Positions 1 to 7,882 of a stretch of DNA of 64,000 bases are shown piece by piece; the stretch's first letter is position 1; each line of letters starts with the position of its first letter. Origin of the DNA: Epilithonimonas sp042695135 (GTDB taxonomy: Bacteria; Bacteroidota; Bacteroidia; Flavobacteriales; Weeksellaceae). The stretch covers positions 744,001-808,000 of the forward strand of contig NZ_CP170547.1 of the NCBI RefSeq assembly GCF_042695135.1, given 5' to 3'. Made by a program: the position numbers and the translations under genes. Under the pieces are notes generated by a model. It made no database searches, was not told where the DNA came from, and saw only the letters and a program-made list of their open reading frames with translations.

Positions 1-175
1 ATTGAAAAGCGTGCGAATGCGCATTCTGAAATCCTGGCAAAACATAACCGTCGACGTATTCACCTTCCGGTGTTTCCACGGTTTTCAGTTCAGAGATATT
101 TCCGGCGTCGTCCAGCTTTACAAAAGCATTTTCCATCCATCCGTTTTCGGTTAGTAATCCTTTGAATGTATACAT
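1..175 (-). CDS. hutF: Formimidoylglutamate deiminase, N-terminal part (cut by window edge)
   Basis: Only the first 58 codons lie in the window; the gene runs off the left edge. The start is the ATG complementary to 173-175 (MYTFKGLLTE). The visible part has the beta-sandwich start of an amidohydrolase-fold enzyme followed by the metal-binding loop LPGFQNAHSHAFQ, whose HSH pattern is typical of HutF. HutF converts N-formimidoyl-L-glutamate to N-formyl-L-glutamate plus ammonia in the histidine degradation route that avoids glutamate formiminotransferase. The upstream gene on the same strand is hutG, which acts on the HutF product, so context and motif agree. A guanine or cytosine deaminase would be the alternative, less likely because of the neighbour. 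Confidence 0.8.
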   Translation of the reverse strand, partial: MYTFKGLLTENGWMENAFVKLDDAGNISELKTVETPEGEYVDGYVLPGFQNAHSHAFQ

Positions 176-241
176 TTTATGAATAATAGTATTTGTATTT
201 AATTTGTCATGCTGAGGCTCTCGAAGCCATTTTTAATTGTT

Positions 242-372
242 TGGGCAGCTATTTCCGCCTTCCGCTTCCAAACGGAGTGGTTCGACGAAGTCAATCTTTT
301 TTGCAGAATGCTTCCAGTTCAAGAGAACGCAAAACCACGCAAAAAAGGATTTCCGCTCAAGTCGGGCTGCTG
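242..372 (-). repeat. Long-hairpin dispersed repeat, copy 1
   Basis: Read on the minus strand this begins with an arm like CAGCCCGACTTGAGCGG, continues to ATCCTTTTTTGC, has a variable centre, and returns with GCAAAAAAGAT and a GGCGGAAATAGCTGCC-like end. The same arms occur at 3311-3426 and 59856-59977. This copy has about 30 extra bases in the right arm (around 265-292). It lies between hutG and hutF and explains the short spurious reading frames there. The adjacent bases 208-230 resemble another widespread flavobacterial intergenic fragment. No protein is encoded. Confidence 0.6.
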
Positions 373-430
373 TTTTCAGGGTAAAACAAGCTTCAAAATA
401 AAAAAAATCTGTTTTCCCAAAGTATTCAAA

Positions 431-465
431 TCTGCAAAATTTGCTAAATCTGCGAGAATTTAAAC
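431..465 (+). repeat. Short AATCTGCG(A/G)GAATTT repeat, copy 1
   Basis: The stretch TCTGCAAAATTTGCTAAATC followed by TGCGAGAATTTAAAC matches 28690-28726 with a few substitutions and a 2-bp length difference. It overlaps the last codons and stop of hutG. It is probably a dispersed intergenic repeat; its function is unknown. Confidence 0.4.
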
Positions 466-1263
466 TTTATCAATTGCTTCAATCAGTTTCAAAAACAGTC
501 CTTTCAAAACCACCTGAATTCTCTCCGCATTAGTTTCATCATAAGTCATTTCCGAAGAATCCATATAATTCGTCTTGCACATTTCCAATTGCAAAGCGTG
601 AATATTTTCACTTGGTTTTCCAAAACTTCTCGTGATGTAACCACCTTTGAAAGGATGATTGTAAGAAAAACCGTAACCTTTATTTTGCAAAGAATCAATT
701 GTAATTTCAATCAAACCAGAACTTGAAGAAGTTTCATCATTATCCCCAAGAATCAAATCCGGAAAATCCTCAGAACGAATTCCAGGAACAGATTTCCTAA
801 TCGAATGCGCATCAAACAACAAAACTTTCCCAAATTCAGCTTTTGTTTGTTGTAGAAGTTCATCTAATTTCTCGTGGTAAGGTTTGTGATAAAGCTCAAC
901 TCGTCTGGAAACTTCTTCAGAATTAGGAATGTAATTGTCTTTATAAATCGGATTTCCATTAAAATCCGTAATCGTCACAACATCCGTAATCACTCGTCCG
1001 TCATTGTAAAGCGGTTGATTTTCCGGGTTTCTGTTAAGGTCAACAACCCATCTGCTGTAATTGGCAGTGATCATTGTTATTCCCAGCTCTGATGCAAAAC
1101 CATAAAGTTTGTTAATGTACCAATCGGTGTCGTCTAATTGATCAGACAACTCAGGATTCATATTAGATTTTATATCTTCCGGAATAAATGTTCCTGCGTG
1201 AGGAACACTAATGATAATTGGAACTTTCGGAAGTGTTGGCTCAATGATTTTAAAAATTTCCAT
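460..1263 (-). CDS. hutG: N-formylglutamate amidohydrolase
   Basis: About 267 residues, the usual length of the FGase family (PF05013). Visible signatures are VPHAGTFIPEDI near the N-terminus, DTDWYINKLYGFA, the conserved NYSRWVVDLNRNP block, LFDAHSIRKSVPG in the middle, and SFGKPSENIHALQLEM near the C-terminus, which carry the expected His/Asp/Glu metal and substrate ligands. The enzyme hydrolyses N-formyl-L-glutamate to glutamate and formate, the last step of the HutF/HutG branch of histidine degradation. It lies directly upstream of hutF on the same strand, separated by about 285 bp of repeat-rich DNA. The ATG at 1263 (MEIFKII) is preferred over an in-frame TTG four codons upstream. Confidence 0.88.
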   Translation of the reverse strand: MEIFKIIEPTLPKVPIIISVPHAGTFIPEDIKSNMNPELSDQLDDTDWYINKLYGFASELGITMITANYSRWVVDLNRNPENQPLYNDGRVITDVVTITDFNGNPIYKDNYIPNSEEVSRRVELYHKPYHEKLDELLQQTKAEFGKVLLFDAHSIRKSVPGIRSEDFPDLILGDNDETSSSSGLIEITIDSLQNKGYGFSYNHPFKGGYITRSFGKPSENIHALQLEMCKTNYMDSSEMTYDETNAERIQVVLKGLFLKLIEAIDKV

Positions 1264-1292
1264 AGACGATTTCAAAGTTGAAATATAAAAAG

Positions 1293-1327
1293 AATCCCTG
1301 CATTTTTGATAAAAGATGCAGGGATTT
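1293..1327 (-). terminator. Intrinsic terminator after the DUF3127 gene
   Basis: AATCCCTGCAT pairs with ATGCAGGGATT around a short loop. On the minus strand the hairpin is followed by TTCTTTTTATATTT. It separates the DUF3127 gene from hutG. Confidence 0.7.
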
Positions 1328-1350
1328 ATTATAGATAGATTCTAAAAATC

Positions 1351-1731
1351 TTAGAATGGCAAATCGTCATCTTCATCCTCTGCAAAAACGTTTTTATTTT
1401 CAGCAGCCGGTTGGCCTTGATTTGGTGTAGCTTCAGTTGGTTCGTTGAAATCAGCAGAACCTTCTTTTTCCATTCTCCATCCAGTGATAGAATTGAAATA
1501 TTTTACATCACCTTGTGGACTTGTCCATTCTCTACCTCTGATATTGATATGGATTTTCACTTTATCTCCAACTTTGTATGCATTTAGCAAATCAACTTTT
1601 TCTGATAAAAATTCAATATTAATTGGTTGCGGGTATTGTTCTTCAGTTAAAAGAACTACTTCTTTTTTTTGAAATCCGCTGTTAAAAGTTTGTAAATCAG
1701 AAATCTTCTTGATCGTTCCTGTTAATTCCAT
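1351..1731 (-). CDS. DUF3127 OB-fold-like protein with SSB-type acidic tail
   Basis: A 126-residue protein. Residues 1-90 match the DUF3127 family: it starts MELTGTIKKISDLQTF, contains KKEVVLLTEEQYPQPINIEF, and has a KVGDKVKIHINIRGREW strand pattern like a single OB fold. Residues 91-119 are a low-complexity Pro/Gln/Asn linker, and the protein ends EDEDDDLPF. That ending closely resembles the acidic C-terminal tip of bacterial single-stranded DNA-binding protein (DDDIPF), which recruits repair and replication proteins. The function of DUF3127 is not established; single-stranded nucleic-acid binding is an inference from fold and tail. The gene is monocistronic, with its own terminator downstream and a divergent tRNA cluster upstream. 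Confidence 0.8.
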   Translation of the reverse strand: MELTGTIKKISDLQTFNSGFQKKEVVLLTEEQYPQPINIEFLSEKVDLLNAYKVGDKVKIHINIRGREWTSPQGDVKYFNSITGWRMEKEGSADFNEPTEATPNQGQPAAENKNVFAEDEDDDLPF

Positions 1732-1828
1732 GTCTCGAAAATGTTTTAAGAGTGTAAAGGTAATAAAAACTATTGAGGTTATCAGAAATCTGACTACGAA
1801 AAAACTTGAAAAAAAATGTTGATTTTAT

Positions 1829-1860
1829 TTTGGAGGGAATATGAAAAGTGTCTATATTTG
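1829..1860 (+). promoter_or_regulatory. Bacteroidetes-type promoter of the tRNA cluster
   Basis: TTTG at 1829-1832 and TATATTTG at 1853-1860 are separated by 20 bp, matching the Bacteroidetes -33/-7 consensus TTTG-N19-20-TAnnTTTG. The first tRNA starts 39 bp downstream. Confidence 0.7.
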
Positions 1861-1898
1861 CACTCACCAAAACAAAAGAAAGGAAGTTCTTACATAAT

Positions 1899-1980
1899 GC
1901 GGATGTGGTGTAATTGGTAGCCACGCCAGACTTAGGATCTGGTGCCGTGAGGCGTGGGGGTTCGAGTCCCTTCATCCGCA
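1899..1980 (+). tRNA. tRNA-Leu(UAG)
   Basis: An 82-nt class II tRNA. The acceptor arm is GCGGATG/CATCCGC, the anticodon stem CCAGA/TCTGG encloses loop CTTAGGA with anticodon TAG, and there is a long variable arm as in leucine tRNAs. The T loop is GTTCGAGTC. The 3' CCA is not encoded. Confidence 0.92.
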
Positions 1981-2021
1981 CAATGCTAAAAAATTTCTAA
2001 GCAATTAGGAATTTTTTTTAT

Positions 2022-2097
<76 letters not shown>

Positions 2098-2102
2098 CCT
2101 CT

Positions 2103-2186
2103 GCCCTGGTGGTGGAACTGGTAGACACGCAGGACTTAAAATCCTGTGTCCGTAAGGACGTACGGGTTCAAGTCCCGTCTGGGGTA
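2103..2186 (+). tRNA. tRNA-Leu(UAA)
   Basis: An 84-nt class II tRNA. Acceptor GCCCTGG pairs with CTGGGGT using three G-U pairs. The anticodon stem CAGGA/TCCTG encloses CTTAAAA (anticodon TAA). It has a long variable arm around GTCCGTAAGGAC and T arm ACGGGTTCAAGTCCCGT. It starts six bases after the preceding tRNA. Confidence 0.92.
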
Positions 2187-2188
2187 CA

Positions 2189-2230
2189 AAATGACTGTTG
2201 ATCTTATGATTTACAGTCATTTTTGTTTTT
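2189..2230 (+). terminator. Terminator of the tRNA cluster
   Basis: AAAATGACTGT pairs with ACAGTCATTTT around a short loop and runs into TTTTGTTTTT, immediately after tRNA-Leu(UAA). Confidence 0.75.
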
Positions 2231-2262
2231 AAGAAATATTTCTATAGATATTTATTGACAAT

Positions 2263-2295
2263 AAAAAACACACAACTTTTTATTGTGTGTTTTTT
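2263..2295. terminator. Bidirectional terminator between tRNAs and metallopeptidase
   Basis: A perfect 13-bp stem, AAAAAACACACAA with TTGTGTGTTTTTT, and a 7-nt loop. The A and T runs on either side let it work for both the rightward tRNAs and the leftward metallopeptidase gene. Confidence 0.75.
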
Positions 2296-2315
2296 ATTCT
2301 GGTTGGTTTTTAGAT

Positions 2316-3161
2316 CTATTTCAAAAGCGCATTAAAAGTATCACCTTGTCTGATGTCTCCAGTGTTATAGCCTTTCATAAACCATTCTTCTCTCTGTGCA
2401 GAAGAGCCGTGTGTGAAGCTTTCCTGATTCACATAACCTTGTCCTCTTTTCTGAATGTTATCGTCGCCAACAGCCGCGGCTGCACTCATTGCTTCTTGGA
2501 TGTCGCCAGGTTCCAGGATTTTCTCACGGCTATCCGTTTGTTTTGCCCAAAGGCCGGCGTAGAAATCCGCCTGTAATTCTGTTGCAACAGAAACCTTGTT
2601 CATTTCTGCTTCAGAATATTTTCCTCTTAATTGATTAACTTTTTGAGTGGTTCCTAAAAGCGTTTGGATATGATGACCATATTCGTGACCGAGAACATAC
2701 GCAACAGTAAATTCTCCGACTTTTGCTCCGAATTTCTGCTGAAGCTCATTGAAGAAACTCATATCCATGTAGATCGTTTGGTCTGCAGGGCAATAGAAAG
2801 GTCCCATTTCTGACTGTGCTGCACCGCAACCGGAATCTGTTCCGTTCTCGAAAAGTACGACTTTTGCGGGCGTAAACTGGATTCCGTTTTCCTGTAAGAT
2901 TTTGCTCCAGGTCTGTTCGTTTTCCGCGGTCAGCATACTTACGAATTCCCGGATATTAAGCTCTTCTTTTGAAAGTTCCCTTTGTTCGGTTTGTTGTGGC
3001 GCAGAAGTGCTGTTGTTCAAAATTGCAGATGGATCGCCTCCAAGGAAAAAAACAATGGCTGCAATAATAATTGTTCCCAATCCACCACCAACAAGCATCC
3101 CGCCGCCGCCTGAGCCACGTCTGTCATCCAGATTTCCACTTCTATCGTTTGTCCATTTCAT
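2316..3161 (-). CDS. ypfJ: YpfJ/KPN_02809-type neutral zinc metallopeptidase
   Basis: A 281-residue protein of the PF04228 family. The N-terminus MKWTNDRSGNLDDRRGSGGG is the typical short charged and glycine-rich lead, followed by one membrane segment at about residues 22-42 (LVGGGLGTIIIAAIVFFLGG). The catalytic motif HEYGHHIQ (zincin HExxH) lies near residue 160, preceded by the family block GPFYCPADQTIYMD; ELQADFYAGLWA provides the third zinc ligand region. The substrate is unknown. The protein is expected to face the periplasm from the inner membrane. It is monocistronic, ending at a bidirectional terminator. Confidence 0.88.
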   Translation of the reverse strand: MKWTNDRSGNLDDRRGSGGGGMLVGGGLGTIIIAAIVFFLGGDPSAILNNSTSAPQQTEQRELSKEELNIREFVSMLTAENEQTWSKILQENGIQFTPAKVVLFENGTDSGCGAAQSEMGPFYCPADQTIYMDMSFFNELQQKFGAKVGEFTVAYVLGHEYGHHIQTLLGTTQKVNQLRGKYSEAEMNKVSVATELQADFYAGLWAKQTDSREKILEPGDIQEAMSAAAAVGDDNIQKRGQGYVNQESFTHGSSAQREEWFMKGYNTGDIRQGDTFNALLK

Positions 3162-3310
3162 ATGTATGTTTTTATTATTTATAAATGGTCATATGGTATC
3201 GCCTTGGTATTTATTTGTAAAATCCGTTAATGGCGATTTCATATTTTATTTTTATTAAAATTAATAATTTCTTTTTGATATTAATGGAATTTTTTGAAAC
3301 AGTGCTATCA

Positions 3311-3426
3311 ATAGCCCTGATGGGAACGGCATCCTTTTTTGTTTTTAATTGCTCATCCTGTTTGGAATGACCAAAGTTGTGAAAACAAAAAAGATACAGT
3401 GGACAGCAGGTTCCTGGCTCCTAAAA
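3311..3426 (+). repeat. Long-hairpin dispersed repeat, copy 2
   Basis: The left arm is ATAGCCCTGATGGGAACGG then CATCCTTTTTTGT, and the right arm ACAAAAAAGATACAGTGGAC then AGCAGG...GGCTCCTAAAAAT. The two T6/A6 arms can pair. The ~43-bp centre differs from the other copies. It begins 17 bp beyond the ribH stop codon, so it would form the 3' end of the ribH transcript. Confidence 0.65.
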
Positions 3427-3443
3427 ATCTATAATCAGAAATT

Positions 3444-3929
3444 CTAATTTGATTTGTTATTGAAGTCTATCATTTTTAGTGCCGTAACTGCAGCTTCAAC
3501 ACCTTTGTTGCCCAAACTTCCGCCACTTCTTGCGATAGATTGCTCCTTGTTGTCATCTGTCAAGACGCAGAAAATGGCCGGTGTATCCGTTAAAATATTA
3601 CAGTCCTTGATGCCTTGCGTAACGCCGGAACAAACAAACTCGAAGTGTGGGGTTTCTCCACGGATGACGTTGCCGATTGCAATAACGGCAGCAAATTTAC
3701 CAGAACGGCAAAGTTTCATTGTCGCAAAACTTAGTTCGAAAGCGCCCGGAACATAATAGATGTGAATGTTCTCTTCTTTGATTCCTTCGGTCTTCAATGT
3801 ATCCAGAGCGCCGTTTCTAAGGTTGTAAGTGATAAAGTCGTTCCACTCAGAAACAACAATGCCGATTGAATATTCATCGGCATTGGATATGTTGAGCGGT
3901 TTGTAATCTGAAAGATTTACAGTAGCCAT
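3444..3929 (-). CDS. ribH: 6,7-dimethyl-8-ribityllumazine synthase
   Basis: A 161-residue protein of normal RibH length. It contains the family blocks IGIVVSEWNDFIT, the VPGAFELSFA loop, IAIGNVIRGETPHFEFVC and the C-terminal GGSLGNKGVEAA region with phosphate-binding residues. It condenses 5-amino-6-ribitylaminouracil with 3,4-dihydroxy-2-butanone-4-phosphate in riboflavin synthesis, normally as a 60-mer or pentamer in the cytosol. It follows the TPR-protein gene with a 3-bp gap, so the two are probably co-transcribed. No other riboflavin genes are in the window. Confidence 0.96.
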   Translation of the reverse strand: MATVNLSDYKPLNISNADEYSIGIVVSEWNDFITYNLRNGALDTLKTEGIKEENIHIYYVPGAFELSFATMKLCRSGKFAAVIAIGNVIRGETPHFEFVCSGVTQGIKDCNILTDTPAIFCVLTDDNKEQSIARSGGSLGNKGVEAAVTALKMIDFNNKSN

Positions 3930-3932
3930 ATT

Positions 3933-4637
3933 TTAATAATATTTTATCATTTCTATGAATGCATCAGATTGACCGTTGTCATAATCCTGATATTTCTCAT
4001 CGATTGTTGAGAAGTATTTTTTAGCATCCGCATTTTTCTTAATTGCCAAAGCCAGCATTCCTGCTTTTTTTGTGAAATAGTAAGACGTGTAAGCATCATC
4101 TGAAGCAGAGGAAGCTTTGTCTGCCATTGCAAGCGCGTCATCGCTTTTGTTAAGGTTTGAAAGACAGTCTGCCATTGCACCATATTTAAGAGCAACCAAA
4201 ACTTTGTTTCCAGAACTGAACTTGTCTAATAGATCGTAAGCTTTCTGATAGTTTCCTTTTTTGTATTCTATCAATCCAGCATTATAAGCTGCTAATTTAC
4301 CAACTTTTGTACTTCCGTATTGTTCGTAAGTTCCTAAAAATCCTGGGTTTGCAACAGATTTTCCACCAAGAGCTAAATCTTCTTTACCTTCAGCTAAGTT
4401 TTTCTGAGCAGAAAGATAGCTTTTTGTAGCTTCTTCGTTTTTCGGACCAAGAATGAACTGTTGATAACCGAACCAGCCTAAAACTGCAACGATCAAAATA
4501 CCGAAACCAATGCTCAATGTTCTTGCATTTTTTTCTAAAAAGCCCTCGATATTAAGTGCTTCTTTATCAAGATCTTTGAAGAATTCTACTGTTTCTTTTC
4601 CTTCTTGCTCTTTGTTTTTGTTATGTAGATCTGCCAT
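3933..4637 (-). CDS. Membrane-anchored TPR protein (YfgM-like)
   Basis: A 234-residue protein: a charged cytoplasmic N-terminus (MADLHNKNKEQEGKETVEFF), one membrane segment at about residues 41-60 (LSIGFGILIVAVLGWFGYQ), then an Ala/Lys/Tyr-rich helical region with TPR-like pairs (AAYNAGLIEYKKGNYQKAYD; the next repeats follow to the end). The layout, single N-terminal anchor plus extracytoplasmic TPR, is that of the YfgM/ancillary SecYEG translocon protein family. A role in envelope protein biogenesis is an inference. It overlaps nothing and is followed closely by ribH. Confidence 0.75.
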   Translation of the reverse strand: MADLHNKNKEQEGKETVEFFKDLDKEALNIEGFLEKNARTLSIGFGILIVAVLGWFGYQQFILGPKNEEATKSYLSAQKNLAEGKEDLALGGKSVANPGFLGTYEQYGSTKVGKLAAYNAGLIEYKKGNYQKAYDLLDKFSSGNKVLVALKYGAMADCLSNLNKSDDALAMADKASSASDDAYTSYYFTKKAGMLALAIKKNADAKKYFSTIDEKYQDYDNGQSDAFIEMIKYY

Positions 4638-4716
4638 AATTTTTTAGTAAATGAAGTGCAAATTTAATGCTTTCCTTTTGATATACAAAAATTCTTTTTT
4701 AGGAATGAAAATTTAT

Positions 4717-5253
4717 TTAATAATTGAGGATAGAATAGACGTCTGCTCCAAATTTTTTGAGTCTTTCTTCACCGTTCAAATCCTTTAAATCAATTAAAAA
4801 GCTGAATTGTGTCGGGATTGCACCTTGTTTTGAAATCAGTTTAGCGGCAGCTTCTGTTGTCCCGCCTGTTGCCAAAAGGTCGTCGTGGATCAAAACGCGT
4901 TGTCCTTCTTTCAGATGTCCGGTTTTCATTTCGATTTCTGCTGAGCCATATTCTAGGTCATACTTTTCTCCAATGAAAGGTGGCGGCAGTTTTCCTGCTT
5001 TTCTGATGAGAACAAAAGGAACGTCTAAAGCAACAGCGATTGCAATCCCAAAAAGATAACCGCGGCTTTCTATTCCGCAAACCACATCAATCTTTCCACG
5101 GCTGAATTCTGCCAGGTCCACAATCACTTCTTCGTACAATTTTGGTTGAAGAAAAATGGGACAGATATCTTTGAACTGGATTCCCGGAATCGGAAAATCC
5201 GGGATATTTTCTATAGTTTGTTCTAATTTGTGGATGAGTTCTGCTGACGCCAT
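4717..5253 (-). CDS. apt: Adenine phosphoribosyltransferase
   Basis: 178 residues, standard APRT length. It shows the N-terminal block IPDFPIPGIQFKDICPIF, the hydrophobic CGIESRGYLFG segment, VPFVLIRKAGKLPPP and the PRPP-binding loop VLIHDDLLATGGT. It salvages adenine with PRPP to give AMP. The next gene upstream ends 9 bp before this start, but that gene encodes an unrelated lipoprotein, so co-transcription is likely without an evident functional link. Confidence 0.96.
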   Translation of the reverse strand: MASAELIHKLEQTIENIPDFPIPGIQFKDICPIFLQPKLYEEVIVDLAEFSRGKIDVVCGIESRGYLFGIAIAVALDVPFVLIRKAGKLPPPFIGEKYDLEYGSAEIEMKTGHLKEGQRVLIHDDLLATGGTTEAAAKLISKQGAIPTQFSFLIDLKDLNGEERLKKFGADVYSILNY

Positions 5254-5262
5254 TATTTATTT

Positions 5263-6429
5263 TTAAGGATTATTGATCTTGTAAGTGGTGATTTTCCAGT
5301 TGTTGTTAACGGCTTTTAATCCATAAGTCACGTTTAGGGAAGTCACTTTTCCATTTTTGTCTGTCACGTCGTAAGTTACATTTACGTTTGCGGAATTATC
5401 TTTATTGTAAGGAACTGCAATGTTCTTAACTGCAATATTTTTCACAGATCCGAAACCGGAATTAGGATTTGAAAATTTGTCATAAGAACCCCAATTTGGA
5501 TTTTCTGCAACATCGTAGGCCGCCTTGAAATTCTGGGTAGAGAGATTATTAAGAAATTTAGTGACTGTTGCTTTTGGATCAGCAGTAGATTTTGCGGGAG
5601 CAGGAGGTGGGACAACTGTTTCACCTGTCTGCGGATCAATCTGCGGAGGAGGAGCCTGAATAGAATCTGCTACAACAGGAGCTGGTGGCGTATAAAGTGC
5701 CTGTCCATTTACAGGAATTCCCATTTTTATCATCTGTAACAGTTTTTTGGTTGTTTTCACAGTCAGTTTAATATCAATTTTTTCTTCGAAGATTTTGTCT
5801 TTTGGTAGTGAAGAATATTTGATGGTAAATCCTCGGAAAAGATTATCCTGCATCAGATTTTTAGAAGTTGAGATCTTGGTCCCTCCGCTGGAAATTTCCA
5901 TTGTGGTTTCTAAAGCCGCGCCTTCAAAATCAACTTTTTTTCCGTTGTTATCCACAAGTTGTGGTGTGACAATCAAACCCTTTGATCCTGTCAAACTATC
6001 TCCGGCAATATTTCTTACAAGAATATTAAGCGCTGCAGCATCGATGTCGTTGGCATCTTTTTCGGAAGCGGTTTCGTTCCCGAAGATGTTCATTTCGCCT
6101 AAACTTGGCGGTGCTGTACTGCTCCAGGCAATGCCGTTTTTCTGAGCCACTTCGTCGGCCATTTTGAAAATTTCAGGTGTCTTTTTACCGTCCAAAAGTT
6201 TTCCAAGTGCGGTAATTTCAGCAATGTCACCGTCAGCTTCTACACCAAAAGTTTTTAGAATATATAAGGCTTCATTAAATTTTACTTGCTTCAAAGTCGG
6301 TAAGCTGGAAGCCATATCATTGATGCTTTCCTGAAAGCTCATCCTGTTGCTTCCATCCACTTTTGTTTTCTTGCAACTGATTGTAAAAATCAACAAACTT
6401 ATTAATAGACAGTATTTTATGAATTTCAT
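5263..6429 (-). CDS. Lipoprotein of unknown function with C-terminal NTF2-like domain
   Basis: A 388-residue lipoprotein with signal MKFIKYCLLISLLIFTISC and a lipobox cysteine at residue 19 followed by KK. Residues 30-250 have no family I recognise. A Pro/Ala-rich linker (APPPQIDPQTGETVVPPPAP) at about 256-280 leads to a C-terminal domain (about 285-388) beginning DPKATVTKFLNNLSTQNFKA and ending in WKITTYKINNP, a layout resembling DUF4878 or other small cone-fold domains. It is followed 9 bp later by apt. Function is unknown; an envelope location is supported by the lipobox. Confidence 0.7.
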   Translation of the reverse strand: MKFIKYCLLISLLIFTISCKKTKVDGSNRMSFQESINDMASSLPTLKQVKFNEALYILKTFGVEADGDIAEITALGKLLDGKKTPEIFKMADEVAQKNGIAWSSTAPPSLGEMNIFGNETASEKDANDIDAAALNILVRNIAGDSLTGSKGLIVTPQLVDNNGKKVDFEGAALETTMEISSGGTKISTSKNLMQDNLFRGFTIKYSSLPKDKIFEEKIDIKLTVKTTKKLLQMIKMGIPVNGQALYTPPAPVVADSIQAPPPQIDPQTGETVVPPPAPAKSTADPKATVTKFLNNLSTQNFKAAYDVAENPNWGSYDKFSNPNSGFGSVKNIAVKNIAVPYNKDNSANVNVTYDVTDKNGKVTSLNVTYGLKAVNNNWKITTYKINNP

Positions 6430-6544
6430 TTTAAATATGATTTATTTTTAAAAATAAGAAATATGTTTGATAAACATAGCCTTATATCAATTAATATGCA
6501 AAATTAAATTTTATATTCAGAATACTCAGATTTTTGAAAGAAAA

Positions 6545-6578
6545 TTTAAAAAAGAGCTTAATTGTAAATCTAAGCTCT
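6545..6578 (-). terminator. Terminator after the T9SS cargo gene
   Basis: AGAGCTTA at 6553-6560 pairs with TAAGCTCT at 6571-6578. On the minus strand the stem is followed by TTTTTTAAATTTT. Confidence 0.6.
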
Positions 6579-6604
6579 GTATCTATTTTATCTGAAAATC
6601 GCCA

Positions 6605-7264
6605 TCACTTTTGTATGACCACCTTCTCCTGGAATTTGTTTTTGTTACTATCAATTTCTAAAAAATAAATGCCATTTTTAAGTTGGGATAAATTTAGTTT
6701 TGTACCTGGATTTTTAAGACTAATGATCTGTTTTCCTGCTGCATCCAAAACTGTAATATTATCAATTGGGGATGGAGTATTGATGTTGAGATTGCCATTG
6801 GAAGGATTGGGATAAAGTTTCATTTTATCATTTTTAATTATACCATCTGCTGCACTGAGCAATATAGTGCCAGTAAAAGGGGTAGTGAATTCCAGTGAAG
6901 ATGAATCCTGTAAATAAGGATTGCTGTAAGTACAAGTAGCACCACTCAGGTAAATTTCTACTTTTAATATGTAATTGTCTGGTATAGACGGCACGTCTAT
7001 AATAAAATCATTATTTGGAGTTGTTCCGCCATCAAAGAAATAAAAGTCATAACAAACTTTTAAGGTAATGACATTTTGTTGTCTAGTTACGACATATGCA
7101 TTATAAGCCGTATAACCGCCATTGCTAAGTGCAATTTTCAAATTAGCTTTTATCTGGCTTTCATTAATTTGAGTAATATTTAGTCCAGAAATATGAATGT
7201 ATTGTTCTGCGGAAATTTTTTCAAATGTAAAAAGTAAAATAAGTATAATGATTAATTTTTTCAT
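6605..7264 (-). CDS. Small T9SS type A cargo protein
   Basis: 219 residues from the ATG at 7264 (MKKLIIILILLFTFEKISA, a Sec signal); an upstream in-frame codon 14 residues earlier is less likely because the signal would be internal. The middle part (about residues 20-140) is a beta-rich, cysteine-containing domain of unknown function. The C-terminus has the type IX secretion sorting domain: MKLYPNPSNGNLNINTPSP, then VLDAAGKQI, LSQLKNGIYFLEI and KVVIQK. It is expected to be exported and anchored or released at the cell surface. Single gene with its own terminator. Confidence 0.8.
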   Translation of the reverse strand: MKKLIIILILLFTFEKISAEQYIHISGLNITQINESQIKANLKIALSNGGYTAYNAYVVTRQQNVITLKVCYDFYFFDGGTTPNNDFIIDVPSIPDNYILKVEIYLSGATCTYSNPYLQDSSSLEFTTPFTGTILLSAADGIIKNDKMKLYPNPSNGNLNINTPSPIDNITVLDAAGKQIISLKNPGTKLNLSQLKNGIYFLEIDSNKNKFQEKVVIQK

Positions 7265-7394
7265 GATTAGTTTTTTAGTTGTACTAATATAATCAATACT
7301 ATTCAATCATTTTTATTAAAAGTTAAAATGTTTCGGGAACTCAGATTTTTCAAAGAAAATTAAAAAAAGTAACTTTACGGAAAAATTAGATTTG

Positions 7395-7826
7395 ATGCAG
7401 AATAAACTCAATATAGAGATACATAGTTTTTCTTATAAAAAAGGTGGTATCCCCAAGGATAATACAGATAATGGAGGCGGTTTCGTCTTCGATTGCCGTG
7501 GAATTTTGAATCCCGGAAGGATAGAAGAATACAAATCACAGACAGGAAATGACATCGGCGTTCAGGAATTTTTGGAAACGAAAACTGAAATGCCAAACTT
7601 CCTGAAATCAATTCAGTCACTTATTTCCATCAGCATAGAAAATTATTTAAGTCGAAATTTTGAACATCTGCAGATTAATTTTGGCTGTACAGGCGGGCAA
7701 CACCGTTCGGTTTATTCTGCGATCAAAACTGCAGAATTCATTAGAGAAAAATATCCTGAGGCAGATGTTTCAGTTTATCACGATGAACAGTTACACCTTA
7801 ATTTATCATCGATAAGCGATAATTAA
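7395..7826 (+). CDS. Stand-alone RapZ C-terminal domain protein
   Basis: 143 residues from ATG 7395 (a TTG one codon upstream is rejected). The protein lacks the N-terminal P-loop kinase-like half of RapZ/YvcJ and consists only of the C-terminal domain: IEIHSFSYKKGGIPKD at the start, FDCRGILNPGR in the centre, and the signature FGCTGGQHRSVYSA near residue 105. In E. coli RapZ this domain binds RNA and glucosamine-6-phosphate; that activity is not proven for isolated domains. The next gene is a sugar nucleotidyltransferase of the MurU type, which suggests a link to amino-sugar or cell-wall recycling. The kinase (AmgK type) found beside such pairs in other bacteria is not upstream here. Confidence 0.82.
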   Translation: MQNKLNIEIHSFSYKKGGIPKDNTDNGGGFVFDCRGILNPGRIEEYKSQTGNDIGVQEFLETKTEMPNFLKSIQSLISISIENYLSRNFEHLQINFGCTGGQHRSVYSAIKTAEFIREKYPEADVSVYHDEQLHLNLSSISDN

Positions 7827-7872
7827 TAATTGATTTTTATCTCTCATTATTTAATCATTTATTCAATTATTA
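7824..7872 (+). repeat. AT-rich inverted-repeat island before the nucleotidyltransferase gene
   Basis: TAATAATTGA at 7824-7833 is inversely repeated as TCAATTATTA at 7863-7872. The left arm starts on the stop codon of the RapZ-like gene, and the right arm ends 10 bp before the next ATG. Similar arrangements precede panB and the TPP-controlled receptor gene. Confidence 0.4.
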
Positions 7873-7882
7873 TTAATAAAAT

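Noticed and set aside
193..463. Two short plus-strand frames between hutF and hutG
   Set aside because: They run over the dispersed repeats in this gap and have no codon bias or family.
1697..1981. 94-codon minus-strand frame (MRMKGLEPPRLTAPDPKSG)
   Set aside because: It is the antisense of tRNA-Leu(UAG) plus promoter sequence and has no family.
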